A DNA stretch of 52,405 nucleotides from Desulfobacula sp. (GTDB lineage Bacteria > Desulfobacterota > Desulfobacteria > Desulfobacterales > Desulfobacteraceae). The notes beneath the pieces were generated by a model. It did no database searches. It saw only the letters and a list, made by a program, of their open reading frames with translations, and was not told where the DNA came from. A program made the translations under genes and the position numbers. Numbering within the stretch: position 1 is the stretch's first letter; each line of letters starts with the position of its first letter. Shown one piece after another: positions 44,516 through 52,405 of this stretch. The stretch is taken from contig JABGOU010000026.1 in NCBI GenBank assembly GCA_018645325.1, positions 1 to 52,405 on the forward strand, written 5' to 3'.

Positions 44516-45358
44516 TCATGATTTTATCACCTTGTGTATAATCAGAAGAACAAGATAGGCTGATCCGCTTAAAACAATGATAGTGGGTCCGCTGGAAAGA
44601 CTCAATGAATAGCTCACTCCAAGCCCGGTCCATGTAAAAAAAATACATAAAAAACAAGAATACAGCATCATCTGCCACAGGCGTTTTGCATGAAATGAAG
44701 CAATTGCAGGAGGGATGGTCAAAAGGGCAATCACCAGCACAATACCCACGATCCTGACCAGCAGTACAATGGTAAGCGCTGTTAAAATGAGAAGTAAAAG
44801 ATAAAAAAAACTGGTATTAATCCCTCTTAAAAGGGTGAATTCACTGTCAAAACAAACGCCGAAAAACCGATTGAAAAAAAGGATGGAGAGACAGAGAACA
44901 AATATGTCCAGGCAGGCTACATATAGAAGATCGCTGCTTGAAATCAGCAGGATATCGCCAAACAGATAGGATGCAATATTGAAATAACCAGGGGTAATGT
45001 CTATGAGCAAAATTCCTGATGCCATTCCAACGGCCCAGAGTGTCCCTATAATGGTGTCTTCTCTCTCTTTTGCATGAAGGCTGACAAGTCCCACTATTAC
45101 AGCGGCAATGACGGCGGCAATCACAGCCCCTAACATGGGATCAAACCATGCAAGGCCCATATTTACCTGAAGAAAAAGTGCAAGGCCAATACCGCCGAAG
45201 ACACAATGGGAAATTGCTCCGGCAAGGTATCCGATTCTTTTTGTGGTGACAAAGGTTCCAATTATGCCAAAGGAGATGGAGGAAAGAAATCCCATGATAA
45301 ATGCATGTTTCAAAAATAGATTGTCAGGATCAAAGATTGCGTAAAATACATCAATCAT
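44516..45358 (-). CDS. znuB: Zn/Mn-type ABC transporter permease
   Basis: Starting at 45356-45358 (AAGGA site upstream) gives 280 residues. The protein has about eight membrane helices and the ABC-3 family segments GAISHCVFGGIGLAL and VALLTIPPAIAS. A longer frame to 45391 overlaps the ATPase by 41 bases and lacks a ribosome site. ABC-3 permeases move Zn, Mn or Fe ions inward. Its start overlaps the ATPase stop by 8 bases. Confidence 0.9.
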   Translation of the reverse strand: MIDVFYAIFDPDNLFLKHAFIMGFLSSISFGIIGTFVTTKRIGYLAGAISHCVFGGIGLALFLQVNMGLAWFDPMLGAVIAAVIAAVIVGLVSLHAKEREDTIIGTLWAVGMASGILLIDITPGYFNIASYLFGDILLISSSDLLYVACLDIFVLCLSILFFNRFFGVCFDSEFTLLRGINTSFFYLLLLILTALTIVLLVRIVGIVLVIALLTIPPAIASFHAKRLWQMMLYSCFLCIFFTWTGLGVSYSLSLSSGPTIIVLSGSAYLVLLIIHKVIKS

Positions 45359-46112
45359 GATTGTGTCCTTTATTGCTGCACCTGTGATCATGCCTTACCA
45401 TTTTTAAGTCTCCATTATAAATATCCTTTATTATGGCACCGTTCATGAGCGTCGTGGGATGGATTACAACCTGGCGGTTTACACAGATAACGCTTTTTAC
45501 ATATTTTGAAACAAATCCCAGATCATGTGATACCAGGAGAATAGTCATTTTTGAGTTCAGTTTTTTTAAAGTGGAAAATAGATTTTCTTCAGTCTGGTGA
45601 TCCACATTGGCAGTGGGTTCATCCAGTAAAAGGATGTCCGGATTGTTGCAAAGAGCCCTGGCAATGAGAATCCTTTGTTTTTGTCCACCGGAAAGTTCGT
45701 TAAATCCTTTGTTTATACAGGCGCTCATACCCACTTCATCAATGGCATTAATTGCTTGTATCCTGTCTGTTTTTGAAAACCAGAGATTTGATCTTTTAAG
45801 CCTTCCCATTAATACGACATCCATGACACTTGCTGGAAAATCCATGTCAAGGTGCGCATACTGGGGCATGTATCCCACCTGCTGCCGGGCTTTTTTAGGT
45901 GATTTTCCAAATACCCGGATATTTCCCTTATCAGGTTTTAACAAACCAAGGATCAATTTGATGAGAGTAGTTTTACCACCGCCATTGGGGCCTACAATGC
46001 TGGCAAATTCGCCTTTTTCAATCAAAAGGTCAACATTCTCCAGGATATTGCGGTTTTTATAGGAAAAATTAATATTGTTTAATTGGATTGTATTATCATT
46101 ATCTTTATGCAT
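45351..46112 (-). CDS. znuC: Zn/Mn-type ABC transporter ATPase
   Basis: The 253-residue ATPase has Walker A GPNGGGKTT, signature LSGGQKQR, Walker B ILLLDEPT and the MPQYAHLD Q-loop typical of ZnuC/MntB proteins. The C-terminus ends in a histidine-rich tail (HDHRCSNKGHNHD) not needed for ATPase function, a likely metal-binding site. It is the middle gene of the transporter, 97 bases after the binding-protein gene. Confidence 0.92.
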   Translation of the reverse strand: MHKDNDNTIQLNNINFSYKNRNILENVDLLIEKGEFASIVGPNGGGKTTLIKLILGLLKPDKGNIRVFGKSPKKARQQVGYMPQYAHLDMDFPASVMDVVLMGRLKRSNLWFSKTDRIQAINAIDEVGMSACINKGFNELSGGQKQRILIARALCNNPDILLLDEPTANVDHQTEENLFSTLKKLNSKMTILLVSHDLGFVSKYVKSVICVNRQVVIHPTTLMNGAIIKDIYNGDLKMVRHDHRCSNKGHNHD

Positions 46113-46126
46113 GATCTGATCCCTAT

Positions 46127-46140
46127 AGCTGAATAATTAT
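46127..46140 (+). repeat. Possible solo right end of the MITE-like element
   Basis: AGCTGAATAATTAT matches the right end of the copy at 27172-27185 in all but the last base. It sits 4 bases before a GAGTGG-type repeat. Confidence 0.3.
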
Positions 46141-46144
46141 ATTA

Positions 46145-46166
46145 ATTTTTGAGTGGACCCATAGCT
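46145..46166 (+). repeat. GAGTGGGCCC-type short repeat, copy 3
   Basis: These 22 bases match 26521-26542 except at three positions (core GAGTGGACCC). They lie between the ATPase and binding-protein genes of the metal transporter. Confidence 0.5.
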
Positions 46167-46209
46167 TTGCCTTTCAATATTGTTCCTTAAAAAAAATCGT
46201 GGCCTGTTA

Positions 46210-47085
46210 TTATTTTAATGCCCTTGTAATGGTTTGTGCAATATTTTCCATGTTGGCAATATAATCATAGGCAAGCGGATCTATGAACATGACAACCCCG
46301 TTTATGGCAGATGCGATTTTCTGCGCCGCGTTTCTGTCAAATTGAGGCTGCGCAAAAATTACCTTTGCCTTTTGTTTCTTTGCTTGCTTAATAATGCTTG
46401 AAAGCGTTTTTCCTTTTGGTGCTTTTCCCATGGATTCAACTGCGATCTGTTTCAAATTATAAGCATCTGTAAGGTATCCGAAAGACGGATGAAAAACAAA
46501 CAGGTTTTTTGTTTTTAAATGTTTAAATGCTGTTTTTAATCTATTGTCTAACTCATCAAGCTCGTTTGTAAACAAAATATAATTTTTTTTATAGATATCA
46601 TTATTGTCCGGGTCCAGGTTTGAGAGTGCCGTAAAAATTGTATGGGCCTGAATTTTTACAAGCACGGGGTTCATCCATATGTGGGGGTCATTACCGATTC
46701 CGGTGTTTTTATTTTTGCCATCATGATGATGAGTTTCCATCCTTCTTAAGACAATATTTTTCCGGGTATCTACAATTATCATGCTGGAAATGGATAAAAT
46801 TTTTTCAAGAAAACTATTTTCAAAGGGGACTCCGATTCTGAAATATATATCAGATGCAGCAAGTTTTTTTATCTGGTCAGGAGAAGGGGAATAGGTGGCA
46901 GGGCTTTTACCTGGTTTTACCAGAACATCAACGTTTACAAGTTTGCCGCCGATTCTTTCTACAAAATATTTTTGTGGTAAAATACTGACATGGATATTTT
47001 TAGGGGTCGTAGCAAAGCTGTTTAATGGCAGTAGCCATACCAGGGCAGCTATTAAAACCATATGATATTTTAAGCAAAGTTTCAT
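46210..47085 (-). CDS. znuA: Zn/Mn-type ABC transporter binding protein
   Basis: The 291-residue protein has a signal peptide (about 1-26) and the cluster A-I fold: ILPQKYFVERIGG, a short His-rich loop ETHHHDGKN near 118, then NDPHIWMNP, FHPSFGYLTDAY and IDPLAYDY. The His loop favours zinc, but Mn cannot be excluded. It is the first gene of the transporter and divergent from the 47628 two-component genes. No Zur gene is adjacent. Confidence 0.9.
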   Translation of the reverse strand: MKLCLKYHMVLIAALVWLLPLNSFATTPKNIHVSILPQKYFVERIGGKLVNVDVLVKPGKSPATYSPSPDQIKKLAASDIYFRIGVPFENSFLEKILSISSMIIVDTRKNIVLRRMETHHHDGKNKNTGIGNDPHIWMNPVLVKIQAHTIFTALSNLDPDNNDIYKKNYILFTNELDELDNRLKTAFKHLKTKNLFVFHPSFGYLTDAYNLKQIAVESMGKAPKGKTLSSIIKQAKKQKAKVIFAQPQFDRNAAQKIASAINGVVMFIDPLAYDYIANMENIAQTITRALK

Positions 47086-47627
47086 TTTTCCCCTTTGGTC
47101 GGTTTTTCTTGATCAGATTTTTCAAATACCTGTTTAATTTCAAAGCTTGCTTTGGTATGCAATACCCTTATTGGATACTATATCCATGCTGGAAGTGTCA
47201 ATGCGTAAAACAATCCCTGATCCTTCATCAAGGCACCACCTGCTGCGTTGACTGCGGTCGTTCCTCCCTGCGGAGTATGACTTATACACCTCACTCGTCA
47301 CTCCTTGCCGCCTTGCATCTGGCACCTTGCTGATGGCCAGGGATAGTGCACAACCCCATGGCCCAGCCGGCAAATGAAAAACTGGTTTGGCAAAAGATCA
47401 AATTAGGTTTATATTTTGCCCATGCTCCAAGGATTAATGCTTGACATCTGAACCTTTCCTTTGAATAATCTCTTAACATTACTCAAAGGTTTTAATGAGT
47501 GAAAGATCATTTTTGATATTGACGGACAGCAATATTAAGGATTAAAAAAAATGTCAAACAAAAAAATGTCAAACATGGATGCAAAGAATTTAAAAATGAT
47601 TCATATTATGGATAAATTAAGCTAAAC
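47086..47627 (+). other. Divergent intergenic region with a GC-rich block
   Basis: This region of about 540 bases lies between znuA and the histidine kinase gene. It is AT-rich at both ends, with a GC-richer block at about 47200-47380. Small frames across the block on the minus strand lack ribosome sites and are not credible genes. No clear Zur or Fur-like box was recognised. Confidence 0.45.
47228..47325 (-). repeat. GC-rich block resembling a dispersed deltaproteobacterial repeat
   Basis: On the minus strand the block contains GATGCAAGGCGGCAAGGAGT, then a GAGGTGTATAAGTCATACTC-like inverted region, then CGCAGGGAGGAACGACCGCA. Blocks of this style (GCAAGGCGGC...GAGTGA...GCAG) are, as I recall them, scattered between genes in related genomes and give rise to false ORFs. 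There is only one copy here, so the repeat status rests on memory and not on this sequence. Confidence 0.4.
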
Positions 47628-48650
47628 ATGCAAATCTTAAATCCCTCCCGGTGGTATCTGCACCCTGTTTTTATTTTTGCCTGCTCCATTTTTGCCCTGG
47701 CCACCTTCCTTGTCCTTACAGTCAGCTGGTATATGGAAATCACCACTGCCCTTGAATCGATTATTTTAAATTTTCATATTGATCCCCAATTGATTTTTCC
47801 TTCAAAGACGGGGATGACCATACTGGTTTTAAGCGCATTAATTGCAGTTGTATTGATCGGTATCCTTCTGGCTTTTATCTATTACCAGAAAACAGTTAAT
47901 CTTTTCAGGCTGCAGCATAATTTTATCTATAATTTCACCCATGAATTAAAAACGCCTGTGACATCATTAAGGATTTATCTTGAGACCTTTATCCGGCATC
48001 CAATGGAGCCTGCAGATATAAAAAAATACAGTAAAAATATGCTGGAAGATATTAACAGGCTCACGGAAAATATTAACAGTATCCTTGATCTAGCAAGGAT
48101 TGAAAGTCAAAATTTTGGTTCAGAAGTTACAAAGGGCAGTCTTGTAAAACTGGTGGAAGATTTTTGCCGGAAAAACGAATCTCTTTTTCGGGATCTGGAT
48201 ATTAAAATTGAAAATCAAGCCAGCAAAAATGCTATTTATCCGGTTAATCTGTTTTTATTTGAAATGCTCTTAATGAATATTATTTCAAACGCAATTAAGT
48301 ATAATGATTCAGACGTACCAAAACTCACCATCCGGTTTAAAAATTTTATAAAAAAGGCAACCATTGAATTTATAGACAATGGGATAGGCGTTGATAAAAA
48401 AGAAGCAAAAAGAATTTTTAGAAAATTTTATCAATCCGTTCCAAAGCAAAAAAACAGTGTATCAGGGTCCGGCCTTGGACTGTACCTTGTTTCCAGTATT
48501 GCAATGATTCACGGTTGGAAAGCATCGGTTACAAGCCCTGGAAAAGGGAAAGGGGCAACATTTACCATTACCATTCCAAGGGCCAGCATAGCCAATGTCA
48601 GGGAGAAAAATCTATGGAAGCGATTGAAAAAAAGCGTATTCTGGTCATAG
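47628..48650 (+). CDS. Membrane histidine kinase
   Basis: The 340-residue kinase has two membrane helices (about 13-36 and 62-86) enclosing a small loop of about 25 residues, with no HAMP domain. The HisKA helix holds the phosphoacceptor His105 in NFTHELKTPVTS. The ATPase has NAIKYND, DNGIGVDKKE and SGSGLGLYLV. The tiny sensor loop suggests it senses the membrane or a partner protein. The next gene is its response regulator, overlapping by 37 bases. The znu genes are divergent, so metal response is a possibility. Confidence 0.9.
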   Translation: MQILNPSRWYLHPVFIFACSIFALATFLVLTVSWYMEITTALESIILNFHIDPQLIFPSKTGMTILVLSALIAVVLIGILLAFIYYQKTVNLFRLQHNFIYNFTHELKTPVTSLRIYLETFIRHPMEPADIKKYSKNMLEDINRLTENINSILDLARIESQNFGSEVTKGSLVKLVEDFCRKNESLFRDLDIKIENQASKNAIYPVNLFLFEMLLMNIISNAIKYNDSDVPKLTIRFKNFIKKATIEFIDNGIGVDKKEAKRIFRKFYQSVPKQKNSVSGSGLGLYLVSSIAMIHGWKASVTSPGKGKGATFTITIPRASIANVREKNLWKRLKKSVFWS

Positions 48651-49348
48651 AAGATGAGAGTCACATTGCAGATGGGATTCGTTTGAATCTTTCAATCCAG
48701 GGGTATGATGTTAAAATTGCAGTGGATGGTATAGAAGGACTTGAAAAATGGCGATCCTGGAATCCTGATCTGATCATTCTTGATATCATGCTGCCCATGA
48801 TAGACGGGTTTTCCATTTTAAAAACCATTCGACAGGAAGATGAAAAAATTCCCGTGCTTATACTCTCTGCAAGGGGGGATACAAAAGATAAGATCAAGGG
48901 GCTTCGATACGGTGTGGATGATTATTTATCAAAACCCTTTGACCTGGAAGAATTTCTATTAAGGGTTGAACGGCTGATCAAAAAAAAAACCTGGTATAAA
49001 GGGGATAAAAAACAAAAAAAATCAGTATATAAAATGTTTGATGGCAGTTCTTATGATTTCGGTGATAACCATATAGATTTTATTTCCTTTAAAGCCCGGT
49101 GTGCTGCCGGTGAAATTGTTTTGACAGAACAGGAAGTTGTTTTGTTAAAACTTTTTATAGCAAACAAAGGCAAACCTTTGTCACGGGGAATGCTGCTGAC
49201 TGCCGGCTGGGGATATGCACCGGAAACTTCAACAAGGACAGTGGACAATTTTATTGTCAGATTTAGAAAATATTTTGAAAAAACGCCTAAAAATCCTGTT
49301 TATTTTATCAGCAGGCGATCTGTGGGATATATTTTTGACCATGATTAA
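48614..49348 (+). CDS. OmpR-family response regulator
   Basis: The start ATG at 48614-48616 has GGGAG just upstream; a longer frame to 48515 reads through the kinase gene and is rejected. The 244-residue protein has a receiver domain with IEDE, the phosphoacceptor Asp57 in LIILDIMLP and SKPF, then a winged-helix DNA-binding domain (about 155-240, TEQEVVLLKLF and RTVDNFIVRFRKYF). It pairs with the overlapping kinase. Confidence 0.93.
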   Translation: MEAIEKKRILVIEDESHIADGIRLNLSIQGYDVKIAVDGIEGLEKWRSWNPDLIILDIMLPMIDGFSILKTIRQEDEKIPVLILSARGDTKDKIKGLRYGVDDYLSKPFDLEEFLLRVERLIKKKTWYKGDKKQKKSVYKMFDGSSYDFGDNHIDFISFKARCAAGEIVLTEQEVVLLKLFIANKGKPLSRGMLLTAGWGYAPETSTRTVDNFIVRFRKYFEKTPKNPVYFISRRSVGYIFDHD

Positions 49349-50067
49349 TCAGAAACAAGGGATAAAACATAATCAGTATCAATAAAGGTTGAGAACACAT
49401 TTACATTAATTTTATTTTTGTTGTGAAAAATTTCATTATTGATTACTTCCACTTTTTGAAGGCTTTCATTAAATCCTTTTTTTATATATTTCAGATAGGC
49501 TTCCTTGATAGTCCAGTTTCTGAAAATTTGAGCGGCATCCTTTTTTAAATTCAATATTTCATTTTGCGTAAAGGCTGTTTTCATAAAAAAACAATCAGGT
49601 GCTTTTGCGATTTTTTCGATATCAAGGCCAATGGTTTGCCCTTTGTCTTTACAGCATGCAGCAGCAGTATAATCGTTGCTGTGGGACAATGAAACAGGAA
49701 GATCAGGATGCGTTGTCAGAAAAGGGGCTCCTTCTTTACGATATGAAAGATTGATTTGATCAAGGCAAGTGTTTGAAAAAAAAATATTTTGTATCATCTG
49801 TTTGATCAGGTATCTGCCGCTGATCCATTCAATCTGTTTTTTTAAGGCTTTGAAACCGTTGATGGTGTTTATTTCTTCATGGCTCAAAAAGGGTTTTATA
49901 AAGTCTTGTCTTTTAAATAATTCATTTAATACGGCCCGTAAATCAGGGTGTGCATCTTTTTTAAAAACAGAACGGGTAATTTCCGGTATTTTGGCATACC
50001 AGATCATTATCCCGGGTTGTGGAGACAGGGTATTGATGCTGATTTTGTTTTGGAAAATTGAACCCAT
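49345..50067 (-). CDS. 4'-phosphopantetheinyl transferase, Sfp type
   Basis: The 240-residue protein has the PPTase motifs: VSLSHSNDYTAAA, GLDIEKI (metal-binding Asp and Glu) and NWTIKEAYLKYIKKGF (catalytic Lys region). It moves the phosphopantetheine arm of CoA to carrier proteins. Sfp-type enzymes usually serve secondary-metabolite or special fatty-acid synthases, but none lies here. The start is uncertain; no clear ribosome site precedes the ATG at 50067. It overlaps the convergent response regulator gene by 4 bases. Confidence 0.88.
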   Translation of the reverse strand: MGSIFQNKISINTLSPQPGIMIWYAKIPEITRSVFKKDAHPDLRAVLNELFKRQDFIKPFLSHEEINTINGFKALKKQIEWISGRYLIKQMIQNIFFSNTCLDQINLSYRKEGAPFLTTHPDLPVSLSHSNDYTAAACCKDKGQTIGLDIEKIAKAPDCFFMKTAFTQNEILNLKKDAAQIFRNWTIKEAYLKYIKKGFNESLQKVEVINNEIFHNKNKINVNVFSTFIDTDYVLSLVSD

Positions 50068-50103
50068 GTCAGTGATATATAATAAATAAGGGCTTTTGTA
50101 TCA

Positions 50104-51849
50104 TCATTTCTTGTCCGTTCTTTTTAAAAGAAAATGAGGGATAAACCTGGGATCGATATTTTCAGGATTAACCAGAGAGTATTCTTCTTCAAGTTCCTTT
50201 ATCAAGTCTGAAAGAACCTGGCTAAATGCATTATCAAAATCTGTTTCATTCACATCTGTTACTTCCGAGATCCACAGGGCCAGGTCCTGCAGTTGAATCC
50301 CGGGAGATTGTTTTGAATCAGATTTTGAAAACAATGCAATGAAAAATTTTTTAAAGATGATTGTGTCAATGGGTTCAAGGTCTGGTGCCAGTTTTAACCG
50401 GTCTTTCGCCCACAGGGTTAAAATTAATGTTTTAAAAGTTAAAACACCTTGTTCAAAGGAATTGATATCTGCATCTATCAGGCCCAGGACCTTATCTAAG
50501 GCAATGATCTGTTCTAAAGCCTTTGAAGTCACTATAATATCTGAAATGGATTTAAAATCTCTGTATAATTTTCCGGCAGCGTAATTATCATAATACAGAG
50601 GACGGTCAAGGAATAGACCGCCAATAACACCTAAATAGGTTTCTCCAAGGAAACTTAAGGGAAGGTCATTTTTATTCATAAAGCTTTGCCTGAACCAGTT
50701 AAAAGCTTTTGTCTTAAGTTTGAGACCCGCTCTTGAACCGCTTCTGAAAATGTCTTCAAGAAAATATTCCCGGATCACACCTATTGCAAGCTCGGGTTTT
50801 TTTTCTCCTTTCAGGATGACCTCAAGACCAAGATTTAGATAATCACAAGCCTTTGAAATAGCTTTTTCAAGATCTTCTTTGCTCCTGAGTTTGATTTTGT
50901 CTGCTGAAATGATTTTATTGATCAATGCGGCAAGTTCGGATTCAAGATGAAGAATGAATTCAGGATCAAGCAGTTTTAGAGATTTTACAAACAGATCATC
51001 TCCTTCAATAAACTGGGAGAAAAATTGTGGGGGCAATGGGATGTCCGGGTCAAAGGGTTCTGAAGTGAAACGGTCTTTTTCAGGGCGTTTGCGAAGAGAA
51101 GAAAGTTTGGTAGGCTGATAGATCCCTAAGGCTTCATGAGCGGGTAAAAACCCTTTTTCAGCAAGCCGCATGTTTTTAAGGCGGAAATGCTCTTCCTCGG
51201 TTTCGGCCGGCAGGGTAGAGGCTGTTTCAAGTAAAAGGCCATGATAAACGGATAGATCCATTTGTGCCACAGCCTTCACCATTTTTTCGATGAGTTCCCA
51301 GGCTTCCGGATTGTTCCTTTGTTCCGGAAGATCCTCATCCATGTCCTCGGGTTTTTCGGGAAATCTGAAATAAAATTTGTCATCAATGGTAATATAATCA
51401 TCAAAATCTTCCGGGGGCAGTTCATCGTGTTCCCTGACAAAAATCTCCATGTTTTTAAACAGATAAAATTCAAAATAGTCGGGTTTTTCTTTAATGACCC
51501 ATCGCAAAAGCCTTTGGGGGTCAGCCTGGAACAAAATATCAAAGGTTTTTGTCATATAGTCCAGATCAAGCCTGTCATTGTCCCAGGTTTCCACATCTAA
51601 AATGTATTCCCATTGTTCTGATCTGGCCATGGCCAGGATAGGAATGAAATCATAGGGACCTATCTTGTGCATGAGATAATAAAGATCCTGGTCTGGGAAG
51701 GACTGTACAAGCGTGGCCGGTGAAGGAGCTTCAAGGATCATATCAAGGGCTTTTTCAGATTCGCTGATAAGGATCTCATGGCGCAGGCCCCGAAGTTTCA
51801 GCTCTCTTTTTTGGATATTGGCAAGTTTATAATCTGTGTTTTCAGTCAT
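50104..51849 (-). CDS. Large protein of unknown function (possibly DUF6178)
   Basis: The 581-residue soluble, acidic, helical protein has no catalytic motif I can name. Repeated features are DLYYLMHKIGPYDFIPILAM, EQWEYILDVETWDND, RLLRWV and DDLPEQ-type acidic loops. From memory it resembles a deltaproteobacterial family annotated DUF6178; I cannot confirm this. AGGAAA precedes the ATG. It lies 37 bases upstream of the PPTase gene on the same strand, so the two may be co-transcribed. Confidence 0.75.
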   Translation of the reverse strand: MTENTDYKLANIQKRELKLRGLRHEILISESEKALDMILEAPSPATLVQSFPDQDLYYLMHKIGPYDFIPILAMARSEQWEYILDVETWDNDRLDLDYMTKTFDILFQADPQRLLRWVIKEKPDYFEFYLFKNMEIFVREHDELPPEDFDDYITIDDKFYFRFPEKPEDMDEDLPEQRNNPEAWELIEKMVKAVAQMDLSVYHGLLLETASTLPAETEEEHFRLKNMRLAEKGFLPAHEALGIYQPTKLSSLRKRPEKDRFTSEPFDPDIPLPPQFFSQFIEGDDLFVKSLKLLDPEFILHLESELAALINKIISADKIKLRSKEDLEKAISKACDYLNLGLEVILKGEKKPELAIGVIREYFLEDIFRSGSRAGLKLKTKAFNWFRQSFMNKNDLPLSFLGETYLGVIGGLFLDRPLYYDNYAAGKLYRDFKSISDIIVTSKALEQIIALDKVLGLIDADINSFEQGVLTFKTLILTLWAKDRLKLAPDLEPIDTIIFKKFFIALFSKSDSKQSPGIQLQDLALWISEVTDVNETDFDNAFSQVLSDLIKELEEEYSLVNPENIDPRFIPHFLLKRTDKK

Positions 51850-51906
51850 GTTTTTTTCCTGATATTTTTTGATGGCAAATATTAATGTTCATCTCTTAAT
51901 ATTTCT

Positions 51907-52404
51907 TCACCATGAACCAATGATAATGTCATCAAGGTTTCTTTTTGGAACATGGTGGATATTGTTTTCATCCCGCCAGTATTTGATATCCCCGTCTTTA
52001 CCTAATTCATCAATCTGGATTTCTTCAACGGGTTTTCCCAGGGCCACTACAAGCTTGGGCTCAAGCTTGTCTCCGATGTTTAAATTTTCTTTGAGCATCT
52101 TAATATTGATGGAGGCGAACATGCAGCCGCCAAGTCCAAGGACTCTGGCTCCCAAAAGGATTGTCTGGGCTGCAATGCCATGGTCGCAAAAAAAGTTATC
52201 AGAAATATTATGATCTCCCAGAATGACGATATAGCCGGAAGGCCTTTCTTCTTTTACCGGGCCTTTCCAGTCTTTAAGATATGCGGCCCAGCCAAGACAG
52301 GAAAAAATGGCCTGGTTTTTTTGTTCGCCCTGGCAGATAACATACTTTAAGGGCTGTTTGTTGGCTCCTGATGCGCAGTTCCTGGCAAGATCAACTAAAT
52401 CCCT
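51907..52404 (-). CDS. Nitroreductase-family protein (partial)
   Basis: The frame is open for 165 codons from the right edge to the stop at 51907; the N-terminus is outside the window. The visible part has NCASGANKQPLKYVIC (FMN and substrate contact typical of nitroreductases), then DHGIAAQTILLGARVLGLGGCMF, and a C-terminal region with VALGKPVEE. Such FMN enzymes reduce nitro groups, quinones or flavins with NAD(P)H. It is probably transcribed into the 50104-51849 gene, which follows 57 bases later. Confidence 0.88.
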   Translation of the reverse strand, partial: RDLVDLARNCASGANKQPLKYVICQGEQKNQAIFSCLGWAAYLKDWKGPVKEERPSGYIVILGDHNISDNFFCDHGIAAQTILLGARVLGLGGCMFASINIKMLKENLNIGDKLEPKLVVALGKPVEEIQIDELGKDGDIKYWRDENNIHHVPKRNLDDIIIGSW

Positions 52405-52405
52405 T

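Noticed and set aside
47140-47479. Two small minus-strand frames upstream of znuA
   Set aside because: They cross a GC-rich repeat-like block, lack ribosome sites and have biased composition.
48515-48613. Longer response-regulator start inside the kinase gene
   Set aside because: The added 33 residues are out of frame with kinase coding and the ATG at 48614 has a ribosome site.

Overview
The window looks like chromosome from a strictly anaerobic sulfate-reducing Desulfobacterota bacterium, most likely Desulfobacteraceae (Desulfobacula, Desulfobacter or Desulfotignum type). This is inferred from gene content and AT-rich base composition, not from a search. The main pointers are a complete Rnf complex with a tetraheme cytochrome and an RnfB fused to a GltD-like flavoprotein, a DsrC-family protein, a purD-purE fusion, a split purH, a sodium-pump decarboxylase beta subunit and several PAS or CHASE sensors. 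No rRNA, CRISPR array, phage or complete insertion sequence was seen.

Layout. 1-4 kb: the end of a CHASE-type sensor, tRNA-Leu(CAA), and a tightly overlapping ddl, purD-purE, tsaC operon. 4.2-6.8 kb: a GerMN-domain protein translationally coupled to an EF-G paralogue. 6.8-13.1 kb: a BMP-type nucleoside ABC transporter followed by an M48-TPR protease. 13.2-15.9 kb: a compact cluster of a 33-codon ORF, a lone cyclic-nucleotide-binding domain, an OadG-like protein with an extra soluble domain, OadB, and a DUF1285-like protein. 16.5-19.4 kb: a J-domain protein, a DUF362 ferredoxin protein and a cysteine-less DsrC homologue. 19.3-27 kb: an amine oxidase, an MFS transporter, and an operon running Lrp regulator, PanB, unknown 421-residue protein, glutamate-type dehydrogenase with CBS domains. 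27.4-33.3 kb: split purH, an RNB-domain RNase, an Smr protein and MltG. 33.3-40.5 kb: the rseC, cytochrome, rnfCDGEAB operon. 40.6-44.5 kb: tRNA-Asn(GTT), hipBA and a soluble PAS kinase. 44.5-49.4 kb: a Zn/Mn-type ABC transporter and a two-component system. 49.3-52.4 kb: a phosphopantetheinyl transferase, a large unknown protein and a partial nitroreductase.

How the parts fit. The Rnf complex couples ferredoxin and NAD to an ion gradient; the RnfB-GltD fusion suggests an added flavin branch using pyridine nucleotide, and the cytochrome suggests an electron link to the periplasm. OadB and the OadG-like protein point to a second sodium pump, but its carboxyltransferase subunit is not nearby. 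Purine synthesis genes occur at two loci and a nucleoside importer lies between them.

The least expected DNA structure is a pair of non-coding mobile elements of about 134 bp at 27051-27185 and 32106-32238. Each has 12-base terminal inverted repeats starting GTA(A/G), a 21-base stem-loop, and an exact 8-base direct repeat at its edges. This fits a MITE mobilised by an IS66-like transposase. A 34-base end remnant lies at 6815-6848. A second short repeat with a GAGTGGGCCC core occurs at 26521, 42424 and 46145. The strongest candidates for undescribed biology are the cNMP/OadG/OadB/DUF1285 cluster and the Lrp/PanB/unknown/dehydrogenase operon.
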